NCBI GenBank assembly: GCA_021798435.1
Contig: JAJZGN010000077.1
Coordinates: forward strand, 1 to 8,603
Origin: a bacterium
GTDB taxonomy: Bacteria > Chloroflexota > Dormibacteria > Aeolococcales > Bog-877
DNA: 8,603 nucleotides
Direction: 5' to 3'
Shown in pieces: positions 1-6,218 of the stretch. Below the pieces are notes generated by a model. That model did no database searches. It was not told the origin of the DNA and was given only the letters and a program-made list of their open reading frames with translations. The position numbers were made by a program, and so were the translations under genes. Each line of letters opens with the position of its first letter. The first letter of the stretch is position 1.

Positions 1-453
1 CCCGACCTCGACCGCCTCTTGGAGGGTGAGGAGGGTTTCGGTGATGGGCGTGCTGGGGTCGGGCTCATGCATCTGGTAGAGGTCAATGGTCTCCACCTGG
101 AGCCGGCGCAGGCTCCCCTCCAGCGCCCGGCGGACGTACTCCTGGGAGCCACGTCGATCGGAGGGTTCGAGCCCCGGTTTCCGCATCCCGAACTTGGTGG
201 CCAGCACGACCCGATCGCGCCGGCCCTTCAGGGCCTGACCCAGGAAGCGCTCACTCTCCCCGTTGCCGTAGATGTCGGCGGTGTCGAACAGGTTCACGCC
301 CAGGTCAAGGGCCGCGTCCACCACCCGTCGCGCGCCGGCCTGGTCCAGGCGGCGCCCGAAGTTGTTGGTCCCGACCCCGACCTCGCTCACCTCCGGCCCC
401 CCCACCCCCAGGCGACGGCGGCCGACCACCTCATCCAACTCCACCACCTCCAT
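1..453 (-). CDS. Aldo/keto reductase, N-terminal part (cut by window edge)
   Basis: The first 151 codons of an NADPH-dependent aldo/keto reductase are present and the C-terminal half lies beyond position 1. All four residues of the family's catalytic tetrad can be placed: D57 and Y62 in LFDTADIYG, K87 in VLATKFGM and H129 in LYQMHEPD. The glycine-rich opening (LGVGGPEVSEVGVGTNNFG, residues 16-33) is the usual first strand and loop of the (beta/alpha)8 barrel. The ATG at 453 is preceded by AAGGTGG with about 6 bases of spacing. It lies inside the 3' end of the marR gene, with a 23-base overlap, so translation is probably coupled. Members of this large family reduce aldehydes, ketones or sugar carbonyls in the cytoplasm; the substrate cannot be inferred. 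The family call is safe. Confidence 0.93.
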   Translation of the reverse strand, partial: MEVVELDEVVGRRRLGVGGPEVSEVGVGTNNFGRRLDQAGARRVVDAALDLGVNLFDTADIYGNGESERFLGQALKGRRDRVVLATKFGMRKPGLEPSDRRGSQEYVRRALEGSLRRLQVETIDLYQMHEPDPSTPITETLLTLQEAVEVG

Positions 454-988
454 CTGTGTCCACCTTGTGTCCGGACGGCCGCGGGGGCCGCGGAGCAATC
501 GGGTCCTGAACTTCCGCGCCCCGGATGCCGGCCACCACCTGGTCGAGACGCTCGGCCAGGTGGCTGATGTCGGTGTCCGACAGGTAGCGCGCGAAGTCCT
601 CCTCCGCAGCCAACTGCATTATCGCCAGCGCCTCCCACATCACCTCGCGCCCGAACGCGGTCACCTCCATCACGGTGTGCCGGCGATCCTCCGGAGAGGT
701 CCGGCGGGTCACCAGCTGGCGCCTTTCCAGCCGGTCCATGATCCGGGAAACCCCACTCTTGCTGAAGCAGGTGTCCTCCGCCAGGTCGCCGATCCCGCGG
801 CTGCCGTCTGGGCCCGCTCCCAGGCGCACCAGGACCTCGGCTGCCGAGGACGACAACCCCACCGCGGCCAACAGCCTCCGATCTAGGGCGGAGGCGAGCA
901 GTCGCTGGGCCTGGAAGAGGCTGAGGGTGGCTGCCACCGGCGACAGGCCCGCCTCCCTGGTGAGGGCTCTCGGCCGCCCCTCGGCCAT
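431..988 (-). CDS. MarR-family transcriptional regulator
   Basis: A 185-residue winged helix-turn-helix regulator, slightly longer than the usual 140-170 residues of MarR proteins. Residues 22-57 look like the helical dimerisation part. IGDLAEDTCFSKSGVSRIMDRLERRQLV (about 66-93) forms the HTH, with the recognition helix around 75-86. SPEDRRHTVMEVT (98-110) is the beta-wing with the conserved D-R-R. Residues 113-150 are the C-terminal dimerisation helices. The last 35 residues are rich in proline, arginine and glycine and probably disordered, because they overlap the start of the downstream aldo/keto reductase gene. MarR dimers usually repress their own operon and an adjacent one until a small phenolic or reactive ligand binds. 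The aldo/keto reductase is the obvious target. The ATG at 988 has no strong Shine-Dalgarno, so the exact start is less certain. The single cysteine, C74, does not by itself suggest an OhrR-type sensor. Confidence 0.9.
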   Translation of the reverse strand: MAEGRPRALTREAGLSPVAATLSLFQAQRLLASALDRRLLAAVGLSSSAAEVLVRLGAGPDGSRGIGDLAEDTCFSKSGVSRIMDRLERRQLVTRRTSPEDRRHTVMEVTAFGREVMWEALAIMQLAAEEDFARYLSDTDISHLAERLDQVVAGIRGAEVQDPIAPRPPRPSGHKVDTDGGGGVG

Positions 989-1032
989 CAGCGGGAGGCC
1001 GACCGAGAACGGCAGACTTTCGGGTTGCCTCC

Positions 1033-1081
1033 GGCGCCGAAGTCGGCGCCACCGGCCCGCGGCCCAGGGGCCGCTGGCGCC
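1033..1081. repeat. Cluster of overlapping palindromes upstream of marR
   Basis: GGCGCCGA (1033-1040) and TCGGCGCC (1043-1050) form a perfect 8-base inverted repeat. GCGGCCC (1059-1065) and GGGCCGC (1068-1074) form a perfect 7-base inverted repeat. GGCGCCA (1045-1051) and TGGCGCC (1075-1081) form an outer 7-base pair enclosing the second one. The cluster lies 45-93 bases upstream of the marR start, where an autoregulatory operator would be expected. MarR dimers bind short palindromes, so an operator role is plausible. In DNA this GC-rich such palindromes also arise often by chance. Confidence 0.4.
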
Positions 1082-1177
1082 ACCCGAACTCTGCTCAAGG
1101 CCAAAGTCACTTCCATCCCCCCCGTGCCTGACATTCTAGGATCGAGCCCAGATGGTTGTCCCCGCCCGGAGGGCGGC

Positions 1178-1217
1178 CTGCCGCGTGAAGCTCGAGCCAC
1201 GAAACATCGCGCGGCAG
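1178..1217. repeat. Inverted repeat in the divergent region
   Basis: CTGCCGCG (1178-1185) is matched by CGCGGCAG (1210-1217), with a 24-base spacer. It could be a stem in the 5' leader of the hydrolase transcript or a bipartite operator. No further evidence supports either role. Confidence 0.25.
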
Positions 1218-1282
1218 CCTGCCGTTGTAGGGACGGACCCGCGGTTCGCTTCGGTCCCCGGCCGCGGCGCACAGGAGTCACC

Positions 1283-1348
1283 GTGAGCGCCTCTCGTTGG
1301 CCGCGGACGGCAGCGGCTGCGTCCAAGTTCAGCCGAAGGAGTCACTGA
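1283..1348 (+). CDS. Possible 21-residue leader peptide or upstream ORF
   Basis: A GTG at 1283 is preceded by AGGAG (1273-1277) with 5 bases of spacing, a good ribosome binding site for so short a frame. The frame reads 21 codons to TGA (1346-1348), giving a strongly basic peptide (ends FSRRSH) rich in alanine and arginine. It stops 4 bases before the GTG of the glycoside hydrolase, and its last codons cover that gene's Shine-Dalgarno (GAAGGAG, 1335-1341). This layout would allow translational coupling or leader-type control. The peptide resembles no family I know and could be chance, since stop codons are rare in this composition. Confidence 0.3.
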   Translation: MSASRWPRTAAAASKFSRRSH

Positions 1349-1352
1349 CAGG

Positions 1353-3584
1353 GTGAAGACGGCCGGTCGGTTCCCGCGCCTCGGGGCGGTGGCGATGGTA
1401 GTGGTCGGACTGGCGGTGGTGTCAGCCACCGCCGGTGGCGTCCTCACCTCTGGCCCCCCGTCCGTGGCGCCCCCGGTGGCCGCCCCGCAGGTGGCGGCCG
1501 AGGAGTCGGCACCGGTCTGGGCCTGGCCGGAGGCGGGCGAGGCGGATCGTGCCCTGAGGCTCTCCACCCCTCAGTACCAGCTGGCGCTCGCGCCCCGCAC
1601 GGGGGTTCTCACCGTGACCTCGGCCGCGGGCTCCTTCGCCTTCCCTCTCGCCGCCCTGGTGGGCCGGACCCAGCTGCCGGCCGGGACCCGTTACCTCCCC
1701 ACCACCGACGGGGCCAACCTCGACCTCTATGTTCTGAGTCGGGGCGAGAAGCTGCTGGAGAGGGCGCTGCTGCGCCCGCACCGGGGCTTTTTCACGGTCA
1801 CCTTCAGCTCCCAGCTGGGCCCCGACAGCTTCGCGGTTCCCGCCTTCTTCAGCAACGGTCGCCAGGCGCTCCCGCAGTCGGCCTTCCTCCACGCCTTCAG
1901 CCCCGATCCGGTCAACCAGTCACTCAGCCCCTTCCCCACCACCTATCTCGGGGTCCACCGCCCCTACCACACCGCCCCCTTCGCCCCCCCGCCGCTCGAC
2001 CTCCAGTTCCGGCTGCGCCACGGATGGGCTGGCGTGGGGCTGGTCCAGATCCCGGACGCCACCGCCCTCAGCATCGACTCCCGCTCGGCCGTCACGGTCA
2101 ACTACCCCCTGAGGCTGCTCGCAGGCTTCCCCGACACCGGTGCCGGTGGGGCGGTGGCCCCTCCGCGCAGTGGACCCGGGAAGCCGCTGGCCGGGAGCTG
2201 GCTGGAGTTCCCCAGCTTCGTGTTCACCGCCGCCCCCGACCAGTACTCGGGGCTGTTCCAGTACCACCTGGCGCTCTCGGCCCTGGGGATGGCCCCCACG
2301 GCCGCCCCCCCGGGGCGCCGGCCCTCTTGGTGGTCATGGCCGATGGTGGACACCTGGGGTCAGCAGCTCCTGACCGGCGCTTCGCGCGACTCCCCCAAGT
2401 ACACCGCCGCCTGGGTGCTTAACTTCGCCTCCCAGTGGCGCCAGCAGTTCCATGTGCGCCACTTCACCCTGGTCATCGACGCCCAGTGGCAGGCGCGTCT
2501 TGGAGATCCCACCCCGAGCAGCCGCTTCGGTGGCTTTTCGGGGATGAAGGCGCTCATTGCCGAGTTGCACTCCGAGGGGATCCGGGTGATGCTCTGGTGG
2601 AAGCTCTGGACGGACCAGCTCCCCAATGGGAATGTGGCGAGCTACGACCCCACCCAGCCCGGGTTCACGACCCTGCTCAGCTCGCAGGTGGATCAAATGG
2701 TGGGGCCCGGGCCCAACTCGCTCGGCGCCGACGGCCTCAAGCTCGATTGGGCGTTCCTGGTGCCGCCGCCCTCGGCGGAGCAGCTGGCCAGGCCCCAGCT
2801 GGGCCTGGGGGCGGCGGTCCTCCTGCGCTACATGCGGATCCTGTCATCCGCGGCCTGGCACGCCGACCCCACCAGCCTCATCGACGCCTCGGCCGTGGCC
2901 CCCCAATTCGGGGGGACCGAGGACACCCTGCGTCTGTACGACGCCCACCGCGCCTCCACCTGGAGCTATCGTGCCGCGATCGTGAGCGCGGTGGACCCCA
3001 ATTCCGCCATCGACGGAGATGGTTGGGCGCTGCTCAGCTCGCAGGCCATACCCCACATCGTGGCCAGCTCCGTCTTCGGGATCCCATCGATCTACTACGT
3101 CGGGCGCTGGGCCAAGGGGACCCGCTTCGCTCCGGGGCTGGCCCGCGACCTGGGCATGGTGATCCAGGCGGCCCAAGCGCGCGGCCAGGGTCGGGCGGTC
3201 CCCACCGGAACGGGCTGGGAGTACGTGGTGGCCGGCAGGGTGAGCGCTCGCACCCTGGCCAACGACCGGGCCATCGTGGTCTACCACTACTCGGACAGCG
3301 GGCGCTGCCTCGGTGCCACAGTTGTCAGCGCGGTCGAGGCCACCCTGGCGGTCCCCGGCTGCTCCGACCTGACCGCGGTGGCAGCCGCAGCGACCGGGAC
3401 CCGACCGGTGCGGCTCGGCCGCTCCGGCCTCCAGGCCGAGCCCGGGGTCCCCTACCGGATCACCTTCGCCCGGGAGCCCAACTCCAAGAAGGGGTTGCGC
3501 CCGGTTCGGCCGCCGATCCGTTCGGCTGCCGGTGGCCAACAGAGGAAGCGCACCCTCGACGGGCACCGGAGCCAGAGCGGTTGA
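1353..3584 (+). CDS. Exported TIM-barrel glycoside hydrolase (clan GH-D / GH31-GH36-like)
   Basis: A 743-residue protein starting at GTG 1353, with GAAGGAG (1335-1341) 11 bases upstream. Residues 1-29 form a signal peptide: basic R6/R9, a hydrophobic stretch 11-29, and possible cleavage near A25-T-A27. A proline/alanine linker runs to about residue 50. Residues 70-310 look like the N-terminal beta-sandwich of GH31/GH36-type enzymes (YQLALAPRTGVLTVTSAAG). A (beta/alpha)8 barrel spans about 325-620: HFTLVIDAQWQ has D376 at a strand end, RVMLWWKLW (411-419) is an aromatic strand, and GADGLKLDW places D465 where retaining alpha-glycosidases of this clan carry the nucleophile (compare DGVKVD or KWDMN in GH36). 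D524 or D530 (DTLRLYDAH) may be the acid/base. A C-terminal beta-domain (about 620-705) holds the protein's only cysteines that I noticed, C652 and C670, a likely disulfide. The basic tail after residue 706 looks disordered. It probably cleaves or transfers alpha-linked sugars outside the membrane; the substrate and exact GH family are unresolved. Confidence 0.8.
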   Translation: MKTAGRFPRLGAVAMVVVGLAVVSATAGGVLTSGPPSVAPPVAAPQVAAEESAPVWAWPEAGEADRALRLSTPQYQLALAPRTGVLTVTSAAGSFAFPLAALVGRTQLPAGTRYLPTTDGANLDLYVLSRGEKLLERALLRPHRGFFTVTFSSQLGPDSFAVPAFFSNGRQALPQSAFLHAFSPDPVNQSLSPFPTTYLGVHRPYHTAPFAPPPLDLQFRLRHGWAGVGLVQIPDATALSIDSRSAVTVNYPLRLLAGFPDTGAGGAVAPPRSGPGKPLAGSWLEFPSFVFTAAPDQYSGLFQYHLALSALGMAPTAAPPGRRPSWWSWPMVDTWGQQLLTGASRDSPKYTAAWVLNFASQWRQQFHVRHFTLVIDAQWQARLGDPTPSSRFGGFSGMKALIAELHSEGIRVMLWWKLWTDQLPNGNVASYDPTQPGFTTLLSSQVDQMVGPGPNSLGADGLKLDWAFLVPPPSAEQLARPQLGLGAAVLLRYMRILSSAAWHADPTSLIDASAVAPQFGGTEDTLRLYDAHRASTWSYRAAIVSAVDPNSAIDGDGWALLSSQAIPHIVASSVFGIPSIYYVGRWAKGTRFAPGLARDLGMVIQAAQARGQGRAVPTGTGWEYVVAGRVSARTLANDRAIVVYHYSDSGRCLGATVVSAVEATLAVPGCSDLTAVAAAATGTRPVRLGRSGLQAEPGVPYRITFAREPNSKKGLRPVRPPIRSAAGGQQRKRTLDGHRSQSG

Positions 3585-3594
3585 GGGCGTTGGG

Positions 3595-4572
3595 TCACCT
3601 CCAGGGCAGCTCCGACCTTCTCCCCCAGTAAACCGCGGGCTCCTCAGAGAGCACCGAGAGCTCGCTCAACTCCCCGTCCTCGAAGGTGACTTTCAACGCC
3701 CCGAGGTTGGAGTCGAGTTGCTGGGGGGTGACCGCTCCGGAGAGGGCGACATCGCACCAGCCCTGGCTGAGGATCGCTGCCAGGGCGACGGCATCCTGCC
3801 CCACCCCGTGCCTCGCTGCGGCTCCGGCCAGCAGGGAAGACGCCTCCTCCACCTCCAGAAGCCGCCCGTTGGCCAGCCCCTCCTTGACCAGCACCGCCCA
3901 GCCGCTGTCATGGGCGGCTTCGAGGGCCGCGGCTGCCGCCGTCTGGAGCAGGTTCCAGGTGGCCTGGACGGCCGTGAAGGGGTTGCGCCCGTCTACCGAG
4001 ACCTCCATCGCCCGCTCCACCACCTCGGCCTGGCGGGGACCGCTGACGGAAATACCGACGACCACCCCGTCTCCGGCCAGCTCCACAAGTTGCGAGAGGA
4101 CCTCGCGGTCGTCGAGCACCCCGCTCTCCAGGGTCGCCGAATGGATCTGGTACAGGCGCAGGTCGTCGCCGAGAAGTCGACGGCTCTCCGCCAGCTGTGA
4201 GACCAGCTGGCTCAGGGAGTGGTCCTTGACCTCCTGCACCAGCGCGTCCATCCTCCAGCCACCAACGTACCTGTAGCCCCACTTGGAGCCGCACACCACC
4301 TTTCCCCTCCGGAGCCCGCGAAGGTCCAGCCAACTGGCCAGGAACTCCTCGGCCCGGCCGTAGGAGCGGGCGGCGTCGAAGTACCGGATTCCGGCCCCGA
4401 AGGCGTGGTCAAGTAGACCATGGGCCAGGGTGCGCATCGCGGCCACGCTGCGGCTCCCCGGCAGGTCACGGTTCCGGTGGAGGTTGATGTAGGCGGGGCG
4501 GCCGATCGCGGCCAGCCCCAGTCCGAACCGTGTCACCGTGGGGCCTCCGGGGCCGAGCCGCCTGGTGTCCAC
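3595..4572 (-). CDS. Aldo/keto reductase, complete
   Basis: A 325-residue cytoplasmic NAD(P)H-dependent oxidoreductase of normal family length. The catalytic tetrad is intact: D66 and Y71 in YFDAARSYG, K97 in GSKWGY and H144 in LYQIHSA. SVSGPRQAEVVERA (about 176-189) and the later VQATWNLLQ and VLVKEGLANGR segments are barrel strands typical of the D-threo-aldose 1-dehydrogenase-like branch. That distinguishes it from the partial reductase at the left edge, which has a LFDTADIYG-type N terminus. The start is GTG at 4572 with only a G-run upstream. TAGACT (4583-4578) is so close that a leaderless transcript is possible, but no -35 is evident. The gene converges on the hydrolase gene with 10 bases between the two stops, leaving no room for a terminator. 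Action on a sugar released by the hydrolase is an attractive but unproven idea. Confidence 0.92.
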   Translation of the reverse strand: MDTRRLGPGGPTVTRFGLGLAAIGRPAYINLHRNRDLPGSRSVAAMRTLAHGLLDHAFGAGIRYFDAARSYGRAEEFLASWLDLRGLRRGKVVCGSKWGYRYVGGWRMDALVQEVKDHSLSQLVSQLAESRRLLGDDLRLYQIHSATLESGVLDDREVLSQLVELAGDGVVVGISVSGPRQAEVVERAMEVSVDGRNPFTAVQATWNLLQTAAAAALEAAHDSGWAVLVKEGLANGRLLEVEEASSLLAGAAARHGVGQDAVALAAILSQGWCDVALSGAVTPQQLDSNLGALKVTFEDGELSELSVLSEEPAVYWGRRSELPWR

Positions 4573-4645
4573 CCCCCGAGTCTATGCCGAACGGAATGAG
4601 CAGCCGGAGGGCCTCGCGGCGGTGGACAGCGGCGGCAGCCGGGGG

Positions 4646-4662
4646 GCCGCCCCGAGGGCGGC
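4646..4662. repeat. Short perfect hairpin
   Basis: GCCGCCC and GGGCGGC pair perfectly around a CGA loop. No T-tract follows on either strand, so it is not a standard intrinsic terminator. It lies 74 bases upstream of the aldo/keto reductase start. Confidence 0.3.
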
Positions 4663-4861
4663 GATCTGGCCCCCAGAGGTCCAGATGAGTTGGGCCTCAC
4701 CTGAGTCGCCCCCCCGGAAGGAGGTGGACCCCGCTCCGGGTGGCCCCCTCAAAGCGGTCCCGCGCCCCGGTGATGCGCGCCGCCATCCCGGAGCCAACGG
4801 GGCGCGCGACTCGGGCCCGGGAGGCATCCACAGCCACCGGGCCGGCCCAGCAGCCCCTCAC

Positions 4862-4898
4862 CGCCCTGGCGGGGGCCAGCGACACTGGGTCCAGGGCG
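4862..4898. repeat. Inverted repeat, 8-base arms
   Basis: CGCCCTGG (4862-4869) is matched exactly by CCAGGGCG (4891-4898) across 21 bases. An internal CTGG/CCAG pair offers an alternative fold. Only 4 bases separate it from the next inverted repeat, so the two could form consecutive stems in a transcript. Confidence 0.3.
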
Positions 4899-4902
4899 CC
4901 GA

Positions 4903-4928
4903 GCTGTGAGTGGAGTCGCGCTCACAGC
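4903..4928. promoter_or_regulatory. Candidate operator GCTGTGAG-N10-CTCACAGC
   Basis: A perfect 8-base inverted repeat with a 10-base spacer has arm centres 18 bases apart, close to two helical turns, as expected for a dimeric DNA-binding protein. The arms contain TGTGA/TCACA like CRP sites, but the spacer is longer than CRP's N6, so it is not a CRP site. Flanking genes start at 4572 (minus) and 5248 (plus), both more than 300 bases away, which weakens the operator reading. Confidence 0.3.
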
Positions 4929-5247
4929 GACGGCATGGGAGGTGGCTGGCATCGGGCTGACCCATGGTCCGACGGTCGTAGTCCGCCTCAGGGCGCGGTC
5001 GGCGCGCGCTCGAGCCGGGATGCCACCCCCTGCTCTGAAGGCTTGATTTCGACATATCATTGCCCGTCGCGGTGGACGTCGGCCTGCCACTGCGGCACTC
5101 GCCGGTCTCCGATGGGAGCTTGCCTATGAGTCCGGATCACCCGCAGCCACCGCGCCGGCACCGCTCCCCGATTCGCCATCCCGCCGGTTCCCGGGAGAGC
5201 AGGCGACCCCGGATGCCGGCCAGCCGGACGGCGGCTACTGCGAGACC

Positions 5248-5715
5248 TTGAACGCCTGTAACAGGGGAGGCTACCGTAAGCCGGGCCTCCTGGTTCGGCG
5301 GGCCTTCAACCCCATGGTGGCGGGCCTGATCCAGCTCGGAATCAGCGTCAAGGGAAGTCGCCTCCTCGAGGTCCAGGGCCGAAGCACCGGCCTTGCCCGC
5401 AGGACCCCAGTCAACCTGCTGAGGCACGGCGGGCGCGAGTACCTCGTGTCCCCGCGCGGCAGCACTCAGTGGGTGCGCAATCTGCGGGCAGGGGATGGCC
5501 GGCTCACCCTGGTCCTCGGCCGCCGGCGCTGGGACCGCGTGGCGACAGAGGTGCCGGACCGAGCAAAGCTCGAGATCTTGCGGGGCTACCTAAGCAACTG
5601 GAAGGTGGAGGCCGGGACCTTCTTCGACGGTCTGGGGGCGGATTCCCCGGAATCTGAGCTGGCCCGAATCGCTCCGCGCCACCCCATCTTCCGGCTCACC
5701 ACCCTCGGGAAGTAG
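5248..5715 (+). CDS. Ddn-like nitroreductase / deazaflavin-dependent oxidoreductase
   Basis: About 155 residues with the small split beta-barrel of the Ddn/Rv3547-type family (formerly DUF385), whose members use cofactor F420H2 to reduce quinones or nitro compounds. Signature segments are EVQGRSTGLARRTPVNLLR (residues 41-59), GGREYLVSPRGSTQWVRNLR (61-80) and the C-terminal IAPRHPIFRL (141-150). The length matches the family, so the 3' end appears complete. The start is a problem. No ATG or GTG lies in frame between about 5101 and 5248, and the TTG at 5248 has no Shine-Dalgarno. A perfect AGGGGAGG (5263-5270) stands 7 bases before AAG at 5278-5280 (codon 11), just where family members often begin. 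Either the TTG is used or the original ATG has been lost. The transposase remnant begins immediately after the stop codon. The family call is strong; whether the gene is functional is uncertain. Confidence 0.82.
   Translation: MNACNRGGYRKPGLLVRRAFNPMVAGLIQLGISVKGSRLLEVQGRSTGLARRTPVNLLRHGGREYLVSPRGSTQWVRNLRAGDGRLTLVLGRRRWDRVATEVPDRAKLEILRGYLSNWKVEAGTFFDGLGADSPESELARIAPRHPIFRLTTLGK
5263..5270 (+). promoter_or_regulatory. Strong Shine-Dalgarno without a start codon
   Basis: AGGGGAGG is the best ribosome binding site near the Ddn-like gene, but at optimal spacing (7 bases) the in-frame codon is AAG (5278-5280), which is not an initiator. A single A-to-T change would make it ATG. Reads or assembly should be checked before this is treated as biology. 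Confidence 0.45.
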
Positions 5716-5716
5716 C

Positions 5717-6151
5717 GAAACCGATCCCGGGCGGCGTGAGCTGGAGCTGACCAGGGCAAGCGGGACCAGCGAGCGGGAGGCTGCCACGGTGATGCTGAGG
5801 CGGATGCGTGAGCGGGTGCGGCACCGTCGTCTCACCCTGGAAGCGGACCAAGGCTACGACACGCAAGACTTCCTCCAAGCGTCTGAGGAGTTGCGGGTCA
5901 CACTCCACCTGGCCCGGCGTGAGAGCTACTGGGGCAGTGCTCTCCTGGCTCGGCTGGCGACCACCCCGGGGTACCAGGTGAGTCAGCGGAAGCGCAAGCC
6001 GGTGGGGGAGATCTTCGGCTGGACCAAGTCGGTCGAGGGGAGCAGGAAACCGCGCTGCAAGGGGGTGGAACGCAACAGGCTCTGGGTGGAGATGACCATG
6101 GCGGCCTAAAACCTGGTCCAAATGGGCAAGCTGGCGGGGGCACCCGCTTGA
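5717..6151 (+). pseudogene. IS5-type DDE transposase, 3' fragment with nonsense codon
   Basis: The frame from about 5717 reads the C-terminal part of an IS5/IS4-type transposase. It includes ELTRASGTSEREAA (about 5744-5785), LEADQGYD with the second catalytic Asp (5840-5863), PGYQVSQRKRK (about 5968-6000), GEIFGWTKSVEG with the catalytic Glu, and a W-x-E-M-T-M-A-A ending. At 6107-6109 the conserved A-A-Y-N-L-V motif reads GCG GCC TAA AAC CTG GTC, so Tyr has become a stop. The frame then continues NLVQMGKL to TGA at 6149-6151. The N-terminal half with the first catalytic Asp is absent, so the copy cannot encode an active transposase. The longest frame with a start is 5789-6109, but upstream codons are also homologous. 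The start given is approximate because no initiation codon survives. Confidence 0.85.
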
Positions 6152-6191
6152 GGAGCCCAGACTACGGCCTGAGAGCTCTCCCCGAAAGGCT

Positions 6192-6218
6192 CCCGGGCCC
6201 CGCTCGGGCGGTCCCGGG
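6192..6218. repeat. Nested hairpin behind the transposase remnant
   Basis: CCCGGG (6192-6197) pairs with CCCGGG (6213-6218), and CCCG/CGGG can pair inside. It lies about 40 bases after the read-through stop of the transposase frame. No T-tract follows, so a terminator role is only possible. Confidence 0.25.

Larger units (their letters stand above)
989..1352. other. Divergent intergenic region between marR and the glycoside hydrolase gene
   Basis: This 364-base stretch separates genes read in opposite directions, so it should contain promoters for both. The half nearest marR holds palindromes built on GGCGCC and GGGCC (1033-1081). A wider inverted repeat (CTGCCGCG, 1178-1185, with CGCGGCAG, 1210-1217) lies in the middle. 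On the minus strand TAGAAT (1138-1133) resembles a -10 box, but no -35 match stands 16-18 bases upstream, so I do not call a promoter. The half nearest the hydrolase contains a possible short leader ORF (1283-1348). Confidence 0.6.
4573..5247. other. 675-base region without a convincing gene
   Basis: Open frames exist on both strands but none shows a recognisable domain, a good ribosome binding site or a conserved-looking segment. The region lies between the divergent starts of the aldo/keto reductase and the Ddn-like gene. It holds several inverted repeats: GCCGCCC/GGGCGGC (4646-4662), ATCTGG/CCAGAT (4664-4669 and 4681-4686), CGCCCTGG/CCAGGGCG (4862-4898), GCTGTGAG/CTCACAGC (4903-4928) and CATGGG/CCCATG (about 4934-4972). 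An unusually A/T-rich patch (5043-5060, TTGATTTCG then ACATATCAT) stands out. It could mark a promoter, but a -35/-10 pair at normal spacing is not visible. It may be a degraded gene or a regulatory region. Confidence 0.5.

Noticed and set aside
19..567. A 182-codon plus-strand frame at the left edge
   Set aside because: Opposite-strand shadow of the aldo/keto reductase and marR, both of which show conserved motifs.
2435..3631. A 398-codon plus-strand frame inside the hydrolase gene
   Set aside because: Out-of-frame shadow rich in G, R, A and P. The hydrolase frame carries the signal peptide and barrel motifs.
3532..4200. A 222-codon plus-strand frame opposite the second reductase
   Set aside because: Shadow frame; the minus strand carries the full catalytic tetrad.
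4903..4928. CRP/FNR-type site based on TGTGA and TCACA
   Set aside because: The spacing between these half-sites is 12 bases rather than 6, so only a generic dimeric operator is proposed.
5043..5060. A/T-rich patch TTGATTTCG then ACATATCAT as a promoter
   Set aside because: TTGATT and TATCAT are only 6 bases apart, far from the required 16-18, and no alternative partner is visible.
4740..5129. Frames of 60-130 codons on both strands in the 4573-5247 stretch
   Set aside because: Low-complexity A/G/R/P translations with no known motif and no good ribosome binding site. Treated as non-coding.
5060..5251. A 63-codon frame whose TGA overlaps the TTG of the Ddn-like gene
   Set aside because: Overlap looked like coupling, but the peptide is R/P-rich, unrecognised and lacks a Shine-Dalgarno.
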